Source: Zoogloea sp. | Lineage (GTDB): Bacteria > Pseudomonadota > Gammaproteobacteria > Burkholderiales > Rhodocyclaceae | Direction: 5' to 3' | DNA: 62,379 nucleotides | Assembly: GCA_009026175.1 (NCBI GenBank) | Contig: WBTZ01000007.1 | Span: 1 to 62,379, forward strand | Shown here: piece after piece, positions 22,258-31,599 of the stretch | How positions within the stretch are numbered: the first letter of the stretch is position 1 | How the letters are laid out: every line of letters starts with the position of its first letter | Translations under genes and position numbers: made by a program | Notes under the pieces: generated by a model | Told to the model about the DNA's origin: nothing | The model's database searches: none | What the model saw: only the letters and a program-made list of their open reading frames with translations

Positions 22258-25200
22258 ATGACTCAAGAAAACAAGAAGAAAATGCTGGATATTGTTGGCA
22301 GTGGTGGCAAGGGCGGTGGAGGTGGTTCTGCTGACGAAGCACCTAATACACTGCGTTCAATGAATACTGTTCGTGTTTTAGAAGTAATCAGCGAAGGCGA
22401 GATCAAAGGGATTGTTGGTGGTGCGCAGGGTATCTATTTCAACAACACCCCACTTCAGAACTCAGACGGCACTTACAACTTCAAAAACGTTACCTGGGCA
22501 GAGCGTCGTGGGCTGCCGGATCAGGAGCACATAGAAGGATTCTCAGAGCCTGGCTCGTATTACGCAGTAGGAACAAAAGTCACGGTGACTACCCCTGTTG
22601 TCTATACCGTCACTGGAGACACTATTGATGCGGTCCGTGCGACCCTGCTTTTTACTGCAGGTATTTACAAGGTAGATAATGGTGCATTAAAAGGCACTTC
22701 AGTTGAGTACAAGATTCAACGGCGCATTCAAGGCGGTGTCTGGGAGGATGTTTTACCGCAGACAATCACTGGCAAGATCAATAGTGCGTACCAGCGTGCA
22801 GCTCGCATCGAGCGTCCCGCACAAAGTGGCATCTGGCAAGTGCGTGTAGTAAGAATCACAGAGGATGCAACGCTTGCGACTGTTAAAGACGAATTCACTT
22901 TAGCGGGCATTACAGAACTTATAGACGTCAAGGAGCCATACAACTATTCCGCAATTGTTGGCATCTCAGTTGATGCAGAATCATTTGGCGGGCAGATACC
23001 AAAGCGAGCTTACGACGTAGAAGGGATTAAGGTAAAGATCCCTTCAAACTATGATCCATACACCGCTACTTATAGCGGCGTTTGGAACGGTACTTTCAAA
23101 GTAGATTGGACTGACAACCCAGCTTGGATTCTGTATGACGTACTGACTGTCAACAGGTATGGACTCGGAGAAGTAATCAAGGAAGTAGACATAGACCGCT
23201 ATAGCTTCTATCAAGCAGCACGATACAACGACGAATTAGTAAGCGATGGCAAAGGCGGGCAAGAACGACGATTTACGTTCAACACAGTAATACAAGCACA
23301 AGAGTCCGCGGTGAAAGTTGTACAAGCAATTGCTGGCTCCTTTAGAGCAACATTAGTTTCAAGTCCTGCTGGCTATGCATTGAACCAAGACCGTCCAGCT
23401 GACCCAGTAAAGATCATCACAAACGCAGACGTAATAGGCGGCCAGTTTATAGACAAAGGCACAGTCATACAGGAACGCCATACTGCTGCACTTGTTCAAT
23501 ACAACGACAAAGACAATCGCTTTATTCAAACTACTGTGACTGTTATTGCTGATGATGCATTAGTGCAACGTTATGGATTTAACCAGACTTCGTTTGCTGC
23601 TTATGGAGCAACAACAGAAGGGCAAGCAATCCGTGCGGGCCGCTGGCTATTAGAAACCGAGCTTAACCAAACAGATCAAATCATCTGGAAGTCTTCATTC
23701 AAGCATTTTGATTTGCAGATAGGCGACGTTGTTACCATCTACGATAACAAGTATGCAAACCGTGTAGGCGCTGGACGAATCACCAAAGCACAAGCATCGG
23801 GAACACAGACCTATCAAGTAGAGTTAGATCGACGTATCCAGCTATCAGCAACGCCTGGAACATTAAAGTACAGCACACCAGCAGGCAAGTTTGTCACTGC
23901 AAACATAGATGCTGCGTTTCTTGGTGGAAATGTGATTGTGCTGGACATCCAAGTTCCGCTTAATGCTCCTGCTCCTACTGCTGATGCTTCGTTCATCATT
24001 GAGCAAGATATTAAGGCACGTCAGTTCCGCATTATGCGCGTTACAAAAGACGATGCACCAAACGTAATCGAAGTAGAAGGCTTGCTGCACGACCCCACAA
24101 AATACGCACGTGTAGAGCAAGGCATCACTACAACACCTCCGGTTTATTCGGACGTTAATAATGCCTTCATGCCTGATGTAAGCAATGTGCAGTTTAACGT
24201 TGGTGCAAGAGTCACTGATGAAGGCATTCGCCGCGACTTGCACATAAGCTGGGAAGCTCCATACGCTCCACAATTTGGCTGGTACAAGTTGCAGTGGCGC
24301 AAAGACAATGGAAACTTCTTCACTGAAGACTACCTAAAGACTCCTGCTTTTGAGATCGAGAATATTACTGAAGCAACTTACGATGTAGTGATTTATTCGT
24401 ATAGTCGCACTGGCACATGCTCGCGTGGAGTCAATGCGACTTATACATACTCGATGAGTTCTGCTGGTAGTTCTCCATTAGCGCAGCCTACTAACTTAGG
24501 AGTCCGTGGGACATTAGGAACTACTTTTAGCACTGCTGACTTGAGCATTGAGTTCACAAACCCAGCAAGCAATGCACAAGTGCATTCTACAAAGCTAAAG
24601 GACTTCCAGATAACTGTCCGCGATATGGACAACAACCTATTGCGAACTGACTATGTTCCTAACTGCGAGCCTGGAGAGAAGCAGTTTTATACCTACTCCT
24701 TCTTATACAACGTTAATGATGGTGGCCCGCGTCGTACCTTCAAGCTGACCGTTCAAGCACGCGACACCGAGAACAACCTTAGTGGTTCTACTACTGCCGT
24801 CTTTAACAACCCAGTACCTGCTGCTCCAACAATACTTGTAGGCAAGGGAGTTAAGTCTCTAAAGGTAGATGTATCCATTGGTCAAGAAAGCGATATATCT
24901 GGCGTCTTAATCTGCGGCTCTACTAATGCAAGTGATCTGACTTCAGAAACAGTATTGCTGCAGCACGTGCTGTATCAAGGGCCGGCTAACTTCTACATCA
25001 TCGAGAACATCACGGATACCATGTATTTCCGTGCTGCGCACTTTGACTCCTTTGGCACTACAGGACTAGCTTACTCTGCTATTGCGGATGGAACGCCAGG
25101 AACAGTAGCTGGCATACCAGTAGTCACTACGTTGCCAAATAGCCCAGCAGACGTTAATAACGAATACGCTGTGGTACTTGATAGCCCAGATGCGTCACAA

Positions 25201-26481
25201 GCTGGCTTATGGGGATGGAACGGCACTCAATGGGCAAACGTAAAAGACGGCGCGCACTTAGTGGAGAACTCCGTAACTGCGGACAAGATCTACGCAAATA
25301 AGCTTTCCGCTATCAGTGCCAACATGGGTGACATCACTTCGGGAACAATCACCCTGGACCAAACTGGATGGCTGCGTGGTGGTGCAGTGGATTACACCAC
25401 TGGCACAGGTATCTGGATGGGCTACCACAACAACGCATACAAGGCACGTTTTGGAACCCCAGGAAGTTCAGGTGCAGAGTATGACGGTTCTAACTTCAAG
25501 ATTTATGGTGCTGATGGCAGCGTGGTTCTGCAGTCCGGCTCTCCTATAAGCGTCAATTGGGACAACGTAAGCGGTACAGGTAAGCCGCAAGACAACGCTA
25601 CTGTAGGCGCTCCAAGTGGCACTTTCGTAGGTAGCACATTAGCGCAGACCATCGAAAGCTACTCCACTACAGCTATCAACGCGATTAACGACTTAGCAAG
25701 CGACAACGTATTAACACCTGTAGAGAAGACAGAAGCACTAAAGCAGATGAACAGCATCACTGCGCAATACAATGCGATTGATGGCCAAGCTTCTGCATTT
25801 GGCATTACTACAGAGCGCACTGCGCATACTTCTGCATACAGCACGCTTTACACCTATGTGAATACATATACGTCGAACCTGACTACTTCGTCGTCCATAT
25901 CTGGCTCCACATGGCGTAGCTACTTCAGTGCGTATTTTGATGCCTACCAAAAGCTTGCTAACGCAATCTCTACAGCAGCCTCTCAGCGAGCAGTCTGGAG
26001 CAACGTAAGCGGCACAGGCAAGCCACAAGACTACGCAACATTTGGTGCAACGTTCGGAGTCAATATAGGCGGGCAGATTAATTCGTCAAACGTTTCGACT
26101 TACATTGCAAGCGCAGCAATACAAAATGCTCAGATGGGCACTGCGGCTATCAAGACTGCAAACATTGATGACTTGTCGGTTGGTGGTAGAAAGATCACTT
26201 CACCGACTTATGGGTCGATCTACTTAGGTGCTGGTGGAGTCGGATCTGTTTATCACGGAATGAACAGAAAGGCTAACGTTGCGATATCCCGTATATACCC
26301 AGCTGGCACAAGCTCGAATGGATTGCCGCCGACGTATTTGGGGACTGTCTGGTCAAATAGTGACAACTCGTTTGAGATCATCAATCAGTCATGGATTTGG
26401 TCATGGCAAAACATTGGTGGCGATTCGTATGCATATATGCCAGTGCCAGTAGCAGCAACAATAGAGTATTTTTACTTATAA
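22258..26481 (+). CDS. Tail tip / host specificity protein (gpJ-like)
   Basis: The 1407-residue product is the central fibre of the tail tip and probably the primary receptor-binding protein. Gly-rich start, then the conserved 'R-V-L-E-V-I-S-E-G-E-I-K-G' block and 'L-x-x-N-R-Y-G-L-G' region, tail-hub domains to about residue 650, fibronectin-like domains in the middle, and a C-terminal fibre region with two near-identical copies of a V-S-G-T-G-K-P-Q-D motif (about residues 1104 and 1254) flanking a helical domain. The last ~150 residues are probably the variable host-contact tip. Confidence 0.94.
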   Translation: MTQENKKKMLDIVGSGGKGGGGGSADEAPNTLRSMNTVRVLEVISEGEIKGIVGGAQGIYFNNTPLQNSDGTYNFKNVTWAERRGLPDQEHIEGFSEPGSYYAVGTKVTVTTPVVYTVTGDTIDAVRATLLFTAGIYKVDNGALKGTSVEYKIQRRIQGGVWEDVLPQTITGKINSAYQRAARIERPAQSGIWQVRVVRITEDATLATVKDEFTLAGITELIDVKEPYNYSAIVGISVDAESFGGQIPKRAYDVEGIKVKIPSNYDPYTATYSGVWNGTFKVDWTDNPAWILYDVLTVNRYGLGEVIKEVDIDRYSFYQAARYNDELVSDGKGGQERRFTFNTVIQAQESAVKVVQAIAGSFRATLVSSPAGYALNQDRPADPVKIITNADVIGGQFIDKGTVIQERHTAALVQYNDKDNRFIQTTVTVIADDALVQRYGFNQTSFAAYGATTEGQAIRAGRWLLETELNQTDQIIWKSSFKHFDLQIGDVVTIYDNKYANRVGAGRITKAQASGTQTYQVELDRRIQLSATPGTLKYSTPAGKFVTANIDAAFLGGNVIVLDIQVPLNAPAPTADASFIIEQDIKARQFRIMRVTKDDAPNVIEVEGLLHDPTKYARVEQGITTTPPVYSDVNNAFMPDVSNVQFNVGARVTDEGIRRDLHISWEAPYAPQFGWYKLQWRKDNGNFFTEDYLKTPAFEIENITEATYDVVIYSYSRTGTCSRGVNATYTYSMSSAGSSPLAQPTNLGVRGTLGTTFSTADLSIEFTNPASNAQVHSTKLKDFQITVRDMDNNLLRTDYVPNCEPGEKQFYTYSFLYNVNDGGPRRTFKLTVQARDTENNLSGSTTAVFNNPVPAAPTILVGKGVKSLKVDVSIGQESDISGVLICGSTNASDLTSETVLLQHVLYQGPANFYIIENITDTMYFRAAHFDSFGTTGLAYSAIADGTPGTVAGIPVVTTLPNSPADVNNEYAVVLDSPDASQAGLWGWNGTQWANVKDGAHLVENSVTADKIYANKLSAISANMGDITSGTITLDQTGWLRGGAVDYTTGTGIWMGYHNNAYKARFGTPGSSGAEYDGSNFKIYGADGSVVLQSGSPISVNWDNVSGTGKPQDNATVGAPSGTFVGSTLAQTIESYSTTAINAINDLASDNVLTPVEKTEALKQMNSITAQYNAIDGQASAFGITTERTAHTSAYSTLYTYVNTYTSNLTTSSSISGSTWRSYFSAYFDAYQKLANAISTAASQRAVWSNVSGTGKPQDYATFGATFGVNIGGQINSSNVSTYIASAAIQNAQMGTAAIKTANIDDLSVGGRKITSPTYGSIYLGAGGVGSVYHGMNRKANVAISRIYPAGTSSNGLPPTYLGTVWSNSDNSFEIINQSWIWSWQNIGGDSYAYMPVPVAATIEYFYL

Positions 26482-26489
26482 GAACAATA

Positions 26490-27125
26490 ATGAAGACCTA
26501 TTATATAACATGCAAAAGCAACGGAGAGATAACCGGAGCTAACGAGTATTCAGAGTTTCAGAACACAAGCGGCCTTGCGGAGTTCTATGCTTCGCAAGGA
26601 TTGACCGCTGTGGAAGTCACAGAGGAAGAGTATCAAGCCCTGCGTGGTTCTACCATCGAGGACACGCATTACTTTGACGGTACTGCATTCGTGCAGATAC
26701 CCGCAAAGCCAAGCGAGTATCACTATTTTGACTTTTCGACTAAGCAGTATATCGAACCCGCTGGCCTGCTTGATGACTTAAAGAGCCAGAAGAACGACAC
26801 CATAGACAAGCGCAGAGAAACACTTAGCACTGCACCCATTGAATTCAGGGGTGCAATGTTTGATGCGGACAAGACTGCACAAGCAAACATCAGCGCATGG
26901 CTTAACGTTATCAACTCCGGCGCAAGTGTTCCTAAAGGCTTTGTGTGGCGTGATGCAACGAACGTAGATCACACAGCGGACGCGCAGTTCGTGCGAGAGC
27001 TTGCTACAGCGATGACAATGCGTGGTACTGCTATGTATGCAGCGGCCTGGGCACACAAAGCCGCTGTAGGCGCCCTACAAAGCGTCCAAGACGTGCTCTC
27101 CTACAACGTTCAAGCTGACTGGTAA
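26490..27125 (+). CDS. Tail fibre-associated protein with DUF4376-like C-terminus
   Basis: The product is 211 residues from ATG 26490; a longer frame upstream lies inside gpJ. The C-terminal ~110 residues (KNDTIDKRRE...TMRGTAMYAAAWAHKAAVGA) follow the DUF4376 pattern seen in phage fibre and fibre-assembly proteins. The N-terminal part is beta-rich. A fibre chaperone or tip accessory role is likely. Confidence 0.72.
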   Translation: MKTYYITCKSNGEITGANEYSEFQNTSGLAEFYASQGLTAVEVTEEEYQALRGSTIEDTHYFDGTAFVQIPAKPSEYHYFDFSTKQYIEPAGLLDDLKSQKNDTIDKRRETLSTAPIEFRGAMFDADKTAQANISAWLNVINSGASVPKGFVWRDATNVDHTADAQFVRELATAMTMRGTAMYAAAWAHKAAVGALQSVQDVLSYNVQADW

Positions 27126-27164
27126 GAGTTACTCGATAAATACAAGAATAATGAGGAACTAACA

Positions 27165-27509
27165 ATGTCAGAACCACAAAAAGAAGACATTAAGATCTAT
27201 AGAGGTGATGACTTCATACTCTCTTTAGAGTTCGGTTACATAGACGAAGCTACTGGTGAGTTCACAGCTCACAATCTAACCGGCCAGCCAATAATTGCAC
27301 AGATTCGTAAGACTACTGCAACAAATTCACAGTTATCTGCTGCCTTTACTATTAATCGAACAGATGAAGCAGTAGGGAAGATTATCTTTAAGCTTGCGGG
27401 TGAAGACACCCAAGGCCTGTCTGGAGGCGATTATAAGTACGACATACAGATCTACAAAACAACAAAAGTATATGGCACAGCAACAATAATAGAAGACGTG
27501 TCGAGGTAA
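27165..27509 (+). CDS. Phage baseplate/fibre adaptor-like protein (114 aa)
   Basis: A beta-rich protein with 'I-K-I-Y-R-G-D-D-F', 'Q-P-I-I-A-Q-I-R-K' and 'G-G-D-Y-K-Y-D-I-Q'. This Ig-like pattern is common in small phage proteins next to fibres and in the N-domain of baseplate upper proteins. It probably links fibre to tail tip. Starts 28 bases after a TAAATACA motif. Confidence 0.65.
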   Translation: MSEPQKEDIKIYRGDDFILSLEFGYIDEATGEFTAHNLTGQPIIAQIRKTTATNSQLSAAFTINRTDEAVGKIIFKLAGEDTQGLSGGDYKYDIQIYKTTKVYGTATIIEDVSR

Positions 27510-27512
27510 GTG

Positions 27513-28715
27513 ATGGCTGACCAAATAATAAGAATAATAAGTGCGCCAACAGAGGTTATCAAGATTAACACTGCAGTATCTCCCGTGGGTCCCGCTGGTC
27601 GTGACGGTGTTGATGGAAAGAGTGCTTTTGAGTTAGCCGTACAAAATGGCTTTGTTGGAACAGAAGTCGAGTTCCTGGCTTCCTTAAAAGGCGACACCGG
27701 AGCTTCAGGTGGATCTACACAAATCGGCGAGATACGTCCGATCGCTTCCAGCATTGTGCCCACCGGCTGGCTTTTATGTGATGGCTCTGCAGTAAGCAGA
27801 ACACTCTACGCGGACTTATTCACTGCTATCGGCACTGCTTACGGAGCAGGAGACGGCATTACCACGTTCAACGTTCCTGACATGCGCTCTGCAGAGTTAG
27901 TAGGAGCAAGCGCAGCACTAGGCGATGCATACAAGCTTGTAGTAGAGAGCACAGAAAACGGCATCGAGTTAGCCACAGGATCAGCTGTTACAGGGCTGGG
28001 CGCTGTTACTGTGAATTTCATCATTGCTGCCAGCGCTGCAGTTGTCTATGTGGATACCAACGCAATCCTTAGCAACATTACAGGCATTGGTAACGCTGGC
28101 AAGGTACTTTCCACTAACGGTACAAGTTTAGTCTGGATAGACAATGCAAGCTCCATTACTTCAGTCAGTCAGTTAGTGAATGACTCTGGTTACTTAACTA
28201 CTGAAACAGAACCCGCATTTACCGCAAGTGCTGCAAAGAGCATCACTGCTGCCAACGTCACTAATTGGAATACAGCTTATGGGTGGGGTAATCACGCGTC
28301 TGCAGGTTATATCCAGCATACAAGTGTTTCTGCGCTTACTGATGTGACTTTGACTGCGCCAGTAGCTGACAACGTTCTAAAGTACGACGGAACCAAGTGG
28401 GTCAATGCTACTTCTGCTCCTTTCGCAAACGCTGTCAGTGTTACTAGTGACTACACAGACCCGGCTACTAAGTATCTGTTGTTTGCTACGAACACTTCTG
28501 GCTATCGCAGCGTGCGTGCTGATGACTCGCTTGTCTATAACGCACTAACGAACGTTATCAGCATAGCCGGGCATGACGTGCTTACTACTGCTTCTGTTGC
28601 TGCAGCAGTCATAGATGACGCAAGCACTACAAGCATAAGCAAAGGATGGAGCGCGAACAAGCTTAATACAACGCTTGGTGATATTTCATCTGCGTTAGCA
28701 GCAATCATAGGATAA
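27513..28715 (+). CDS. Tail fibre with collagen-like segment and collar domain
   Basis: The product is 400 residues. It has a short N-terminal attachment domain, a Gly-x-y run (VGPAGRDGVDG, then LKGDTGAS), and a tail collar domain at about residues 70-135 (ASSIVPTGWLLCDGSAVSRT ... FNVPDMRSAE). The rest is Thr/Ser/Ala-rich beta-helix-like fibre. I preferred ATG 27513 to the GTG just before it. Four bases separate it from the next fibre gene, so the two are likely made together. Confidence 0.85.
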   Translation: MADQIIRIISAPTEVIKINTAVSPVGPAGRDGVDGKSAFELAVQNGFVGTEVEFLASLKGDTGASGGSTQIGEIRPIASSIVPTGWLLCDGSAVSRTLYADLFTAIGTAYGAGDGITTFNVPDMRSAELVGASAALGDAYKLVVESTENGIELATGSAVTGLGAVTVNFIIAASAAVVYVDTNAILSNITGIGNAGKVLSTNGTSLVWIDNASSITSVSQLVNDSGYLTTETEPAFTASAAKSITAANVTNWNTAYGWGNHASAGYIQHTSVSALTDVTLTAPVADNVLKYDGTKWVNATSAPFANAVSVTSDYTDPATKYLLFATNTSGYRSVRADDSLVYNALTNVISIAGHDVLTTASVAAAVIDDASTTSISKGWSANKLNTTLGDISSALAAIIG

Positions 28716-28718
28716 CAA

Positions 28719-30242
28719 ATGACAATAGCAGATCAACTAACAACCCTTGCCAATACAAAGGCTGCTATCAAAACAGCAATCGAAGCAAAGGGCGTCACTG
28801 TAGGCGCTGCTGCATTCGATCAATACTCTTCAAAAATCGCTGCGATTACTTCAGGTGGCACTGTGTCCAATGATTGGGTTAGGCCCGCCGATTGGCTTGC
28901 ACTTCCAAGTGTCAGCACTTCTGATCAAAAGATCGTCGGCTTGTTCCCAGTCTTCAACAACGCGTCTAACGGCGTGTCTATGACGATAGCTGGAGCTTAT
29001 ACAGTAGATTGGGGTGATGGGACTGTAGAGAACTTCGCAACAGGTGCTACAGCTTCGCATACTTATTCATACGCAAGCATCAGCGACACCACTGTAAGCA
29101 CTCGCGGATACAAGCAAGCGATCATCATTGTGACACCACAAGCGGGGCAGAACCTAACAAGCGTGAACTTAGGCGTCACGCCAGCAAGCAACAGTTACAA
29201 CATATACAAGACCATTAACTACCTTGAGCTTGTAATGAGTATCCCTAAGACTTCCTCTAGTGCAACGCTTGTATTAGGAGGATCTATTACAAGATGGTGG
29301 CCGTATTGCGAGCGTATAGACATCAAGTCCTACAACGATACCAACAATACTAACTTCGGGGTTTCCTTTCAGAACTTCTATGCGCTGCAGGAGATTACTA
29401 CTGGGCTAAAGGTATATACCGGCGGACTTCAAATGTTCCAGAACTGCAGAGCACTCAGGAAGGTATCAGGGTTTGACTTTAGTTCTTTAGCTGGGTCTAT
29501 GGTGAACATGTTTGATGGCTGTTCAAGCTTAGTATCAGTGTCTGATACGTTTGCCGGAGCAGGCATTACCGGCTCGTTGGCTTATATGTTCCAGTATTGC
29601 GATTCACTGCAAGAGATTCCGAGTTCGTTAGCGGGGGCAAAGGCAAGCAGCATTGCTAACTTTGCACGTGGCGCAAGAAGCATTAAGGGTTTTCCAGCAA
29701 TCGACTTTACTTCTGCCACTGATGCTTCGTATGCGTTTTCTGGGTGCAACAACTTAGTTACAGCAACAGTAGCTCTGTCCTCCGCTTGCCTTAATACGTC
29801 ATACATGTTTAAGGACTGCATTAACTTGCGAGAGGCGAATATCACTGGAACTACTGCAGTGACGAACTTTTCCTACATGTTTCAAAGCGCCTTCAATTTA
29901 GAGAAAATCAACGCAATACCCTGCAACGCAGCAACAAACGTTTCATACATGTTTGATAGCTGCTACGCCTTAGTAGAGATACCTGCGCTTACATGGACAT
30001 CTGGAACACTTAATATTTCGGGCGTGTTCAATGCTTGTTATAACCTGGCAAAGATTGGGGTCACAGGGATTGCTAATACATTTACTCTTGTTGGCCGTTT
30101 GTCTGCCACTGAGTTAAATGCCTTATACACAAACCTCGGAACAGTAACAGGCAAGACAATCACAGTGACAAACATTTATGGCGTTGCAGGGGATGATCCA
30201 ACTATCGCAACAACTAAGGGATGGACAGTAACAGGAAGCTAA
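28719..30242 (+). CDS. BspA-type leucine-rich repeat receptor-binding protein
   Basis: The 507-residue product has a helical N-terminus and a PKD-like segment (YTVDWGDGTVENFATG). About nine repeats of the 'L-x-x-V/I-x-x-F-x-x-A-x-x-x-x-x-M-F-x-x-C' BspA type follow (MFQNCRALRKV, MFDGCSSLVSV, MFQYCDSLQEI, MFDSCYALVEI). This fold is usual in bacterial adhesins and less so in phage fibres. It is likely a receptor-binding protein recognising a host surface glycan or protein. Confidence 0.8.
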   Translation: MTIADQLTTLANTKAAIKTAIEAKGVTVGAAAFDQYSSKIAAITSGGTVSNDWVRPADWLALPSVSTSDQKIVGLFPVFNNASNGVSMTIAGAYTVDWGDGTVENFATGATASHTYSYASISDTTVSTRGYKQAIIIVTPQAGQNLTSVNLGVTPASNSYNIYKTINYLELVMSIPKTSSSATLVLGGSITRWWPYCERIDIKSYNDTNNTNFGVSFQNFYALQEITTGLKVYTGGLQMFQNCRALRKVSGFDFSSLAGSMVNMFDGCSSLVSVSDTFAGAGITGSLAYMFQYCDSLQEIPSSLAGAKASSIANFARGARSIKGFPAIDFTSATDASYAFSGCNNLVTATVALSSACLNTSYMFKDCINLREANITGTTAVTNFSYMFQSAFNLEKINAIPCNAATNVSYMFDSCYALVEIPALTWTSGTLNISGVFNACYNLAKIGVTGIANTFTLVGRLSATELNALYTNLGTVTGKTITVTNIYGVAGDDPTIATTKGWTVTGS

Positions 30243-30252
30243 AGGACAAGAG

Positions 30253-30660
30253 ATGTTTTACAAAAAAGAACAAGACCAGCTATTAAGCGGCGCATGGGTG
30301 TTAGGTGCCTACCAAGCATACCACCTAACAGAAGAAACAAAGGACCAATACACCTATCCAGTTGATGGCTGGATATACGCAGAGAACTTAGACGCTGCCA
30401 TCGCTTACTTTGCAAACGTAGGCAAGAGCACGATCACGCTACGTCAGTGCAAGCTTGCATTACTTAATGCGGGCAAGTTGCCGGACGTGCTTACATACAT
30501 TAATGCAATGCCAGAGCCGCAACGAACTGCGGCACTTATTGAGTTCAACGACACCAAGGACGTAGAGAGGAATTCTGTCCTATTAAATACAGTAGCGGCT
30601 GCTATTGGTTTAACACCAGAGCAAACAGACAGCTTGTTTGCGGCAGCGAAATTTCTGTAA
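30253..30660 (+). CDS. Hypothetical phage protein (135 aa)
   Basis: Unrecognised protein. It begins with aromatic and charged residues (MFYKKEQDQLLSGAWVLGAY) and continues with helices (LRQCKLALLNAGKLPDVLTY, VLLNTVAAAIGLTPEQTDSL). Co-transcribed with the fibres. The helical middle resembles small proteins in phage late regions that act in fibre assembly. Function unknown. Confidence 0.65.
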   Translation: MFYKKEQDQLLSGAWVLGAYQAYHLTEETKDQYTYPVDGWIYAENLDAAIAYFANVGKSTITLRQCKLALLNAGKLPDVLTYINAMPEPQRTAALIEFNDTKDVERNSVLLNTVAAAIGLTPEQTDSLFAAAKFL

Positions 30661-30669
30661 GGATAGAAG

Positions 30670-31110
30670 ATGGCGGGCGAACAAGAACAACAATACAACA
30701 GACGTTCAAGTGATAAGGAAATCTACAAGTCACTTGAACACATGATAGAGAACGAAGCAGACAAAGAAATCAGAGCAAAGCTACTTGTGATGCTTGAGTT
30801 CTCAAATGTTCTTGCAGAGCTTGCCATCAAGATCAATCAAATAAACACCAAAGTGGATTCCAACGAAGAGTCAATCAATAACACCAAAGACAAGCTTGAC
30901 GAGTTGATCGAGTCACACGATGAAATCAAGAACCAAGTCATAGGTGGATGGCGTGTGGCAACTATCGCATTCATCGTCGTGCAAGCTTTGTTTGTGTATT
31001 TCTTAAACGACCACTTGGAAGTCAGCAAAACTGCTATCGAAAAGCAAGCATTAATAGAACAACGCGTGCAGAAGTTAGAGATACAGCAAGATCGTTCAAG
31101 AGTTAGATAA
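30670..31110 (+). CDS. Coiled-coil membrane protein, holin/antiholin candidate
   Basis: A 146-residue protein. Residues about 25-90 form charged coiled-coil helices (IKINQINTKVDSNEESINNT), one hydrophobic segment follows at about 96-116 (WRVATIAFIVVQALFVYFLN), then a short coiled-coil tail. One transmembrane helix plus coiled coil recalls XhlA-type hemolysin-related proteins and accessory holins. It is the last gene of the late operon, where lysis genes usually lie. Its 3' end overlaps the antisense HNH gene by 15 bases. Confidence 0.65.
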   Translation: MAGEQEQQYNRRSSDKEIYKSLEHMIENEADKEIRAKLLVMLEFSNVLAELAIKINQINTKVDSNEESINNTKDKLDELIESHDEIKNQVIGGWRVATIAFIVVQALFVYFLNDHLEVSKTAIEKQALIEQRVQKLEIQQDRSRVR

Positions 31111-31446
31111 CTTGCGCTGTTCGCGGTAAAGCTCTTGTCGTCTAAAGTGACATGCCCGTCTAATCCAGACGGGCATTTTCTTTTGTTTGTCCAGCTGTAG
31201 GTATCGGTGTTTGTCCCAGAATGCTTCGATGGCAAAGATCAGGTCCGGATGCGTGTCTCTGTGCATCAAGTAAAGGCACAAGTGCAGCACGTAATGTTCG
31301 CGTGTAGTCACGTAGACAATGTTTGTGTATGCATCGGACCCGTTCATGCAACGCGGCACTATGTGATGACGCTCAACGGGTGCAAAAGCATGAAGTCTAG
31401 TGCGTGCTCGGTGAATGATCCTCTTCTGTAGTTCCTTGTAGTCCAA
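31096..31446 (-). CDS. HNH homing-endonuclease-like protein
   Basis: A 116-residue protein. The HNH-like core ERHHIVPRCMNGSDAYTNIV followed by REHYVLHLCL matches free-standing phage HNH nucleases of the 'E-x-H-H-I-x-P-x-x-x-x-G-x-x-x-x-x-N-x-V-x-L-T-x-R-E-H' type. It starts at TTG (31444-31446), since an in-frame stop lies a few codons upstream. It is antisense to the late genes and contains the late operon's terminator inside its coding sequence. Confidence 0.75.
   Translation of the reverse strand: MDYKELQKRIIHRARTRLHAFAPVERHHIVPRCMNGSDAYTNIVYVTTREHYVLHLCLYLMHRDTHPDLIFAIEAFWDKHRYLQLDKQKKMPVWIRRACHFRRQELYREQRKLSNS
31152..31180 (+). terminator. Late operon terminator inside the antisense HNH gene
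   Basis: ATGCCCGTC (31152-31160) pairs with GACGGGCAT (31168-31176), followed by TTTCTTTT. On the plus strand this ends the tail/fibre operon. On the minus strand the same bases encode part of the HNH protein. Confidence 0.75.
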
Positions 31447-31490
31447 ACGTCAATCCATAGTTGTCCGAATTATTTAGTGAGTGCCAAAAA

Positions 31491-31512
31491 GCCACAAAGG
31501 AAAGATTGTGGC
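31491..31512 (-). other. Hairpin in leader of antisense HNH gene
   Basis: GCCACAA (31491-31497) and TTGTGGC (31506-31512) form a stem. On the minus strand it is followed by TTTTT, an attenuator-like structure upstream of the HNH gene. The rest of 31447-31599 shows no gene. Confidence 0.4.
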
Positions 31513-31599
31513 CAAAAGCGGTAGGAATGCCAAAGGCATGAACTTAAAGTGTGACTCATGCACAGCACTAACGCAGTGCAGCTTACTAAGGAGCTACAA

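Noticed and set aside
26391-26489. Longer start for the DUF4376-like protein
   Set aside because: The extra 33 codons lie inside the end of gpJ and have no ribosome binding site; ATG 26490 follows the gpJ stop directly.
22258-30242. Possible diversity-generating retroelement acting on the fibre genes
   Set aside because: No reverse transcriptase or template repeat was seen anywhere in the prophage; the repeated GTGKPQD motif in gpJ is a structural repeat.
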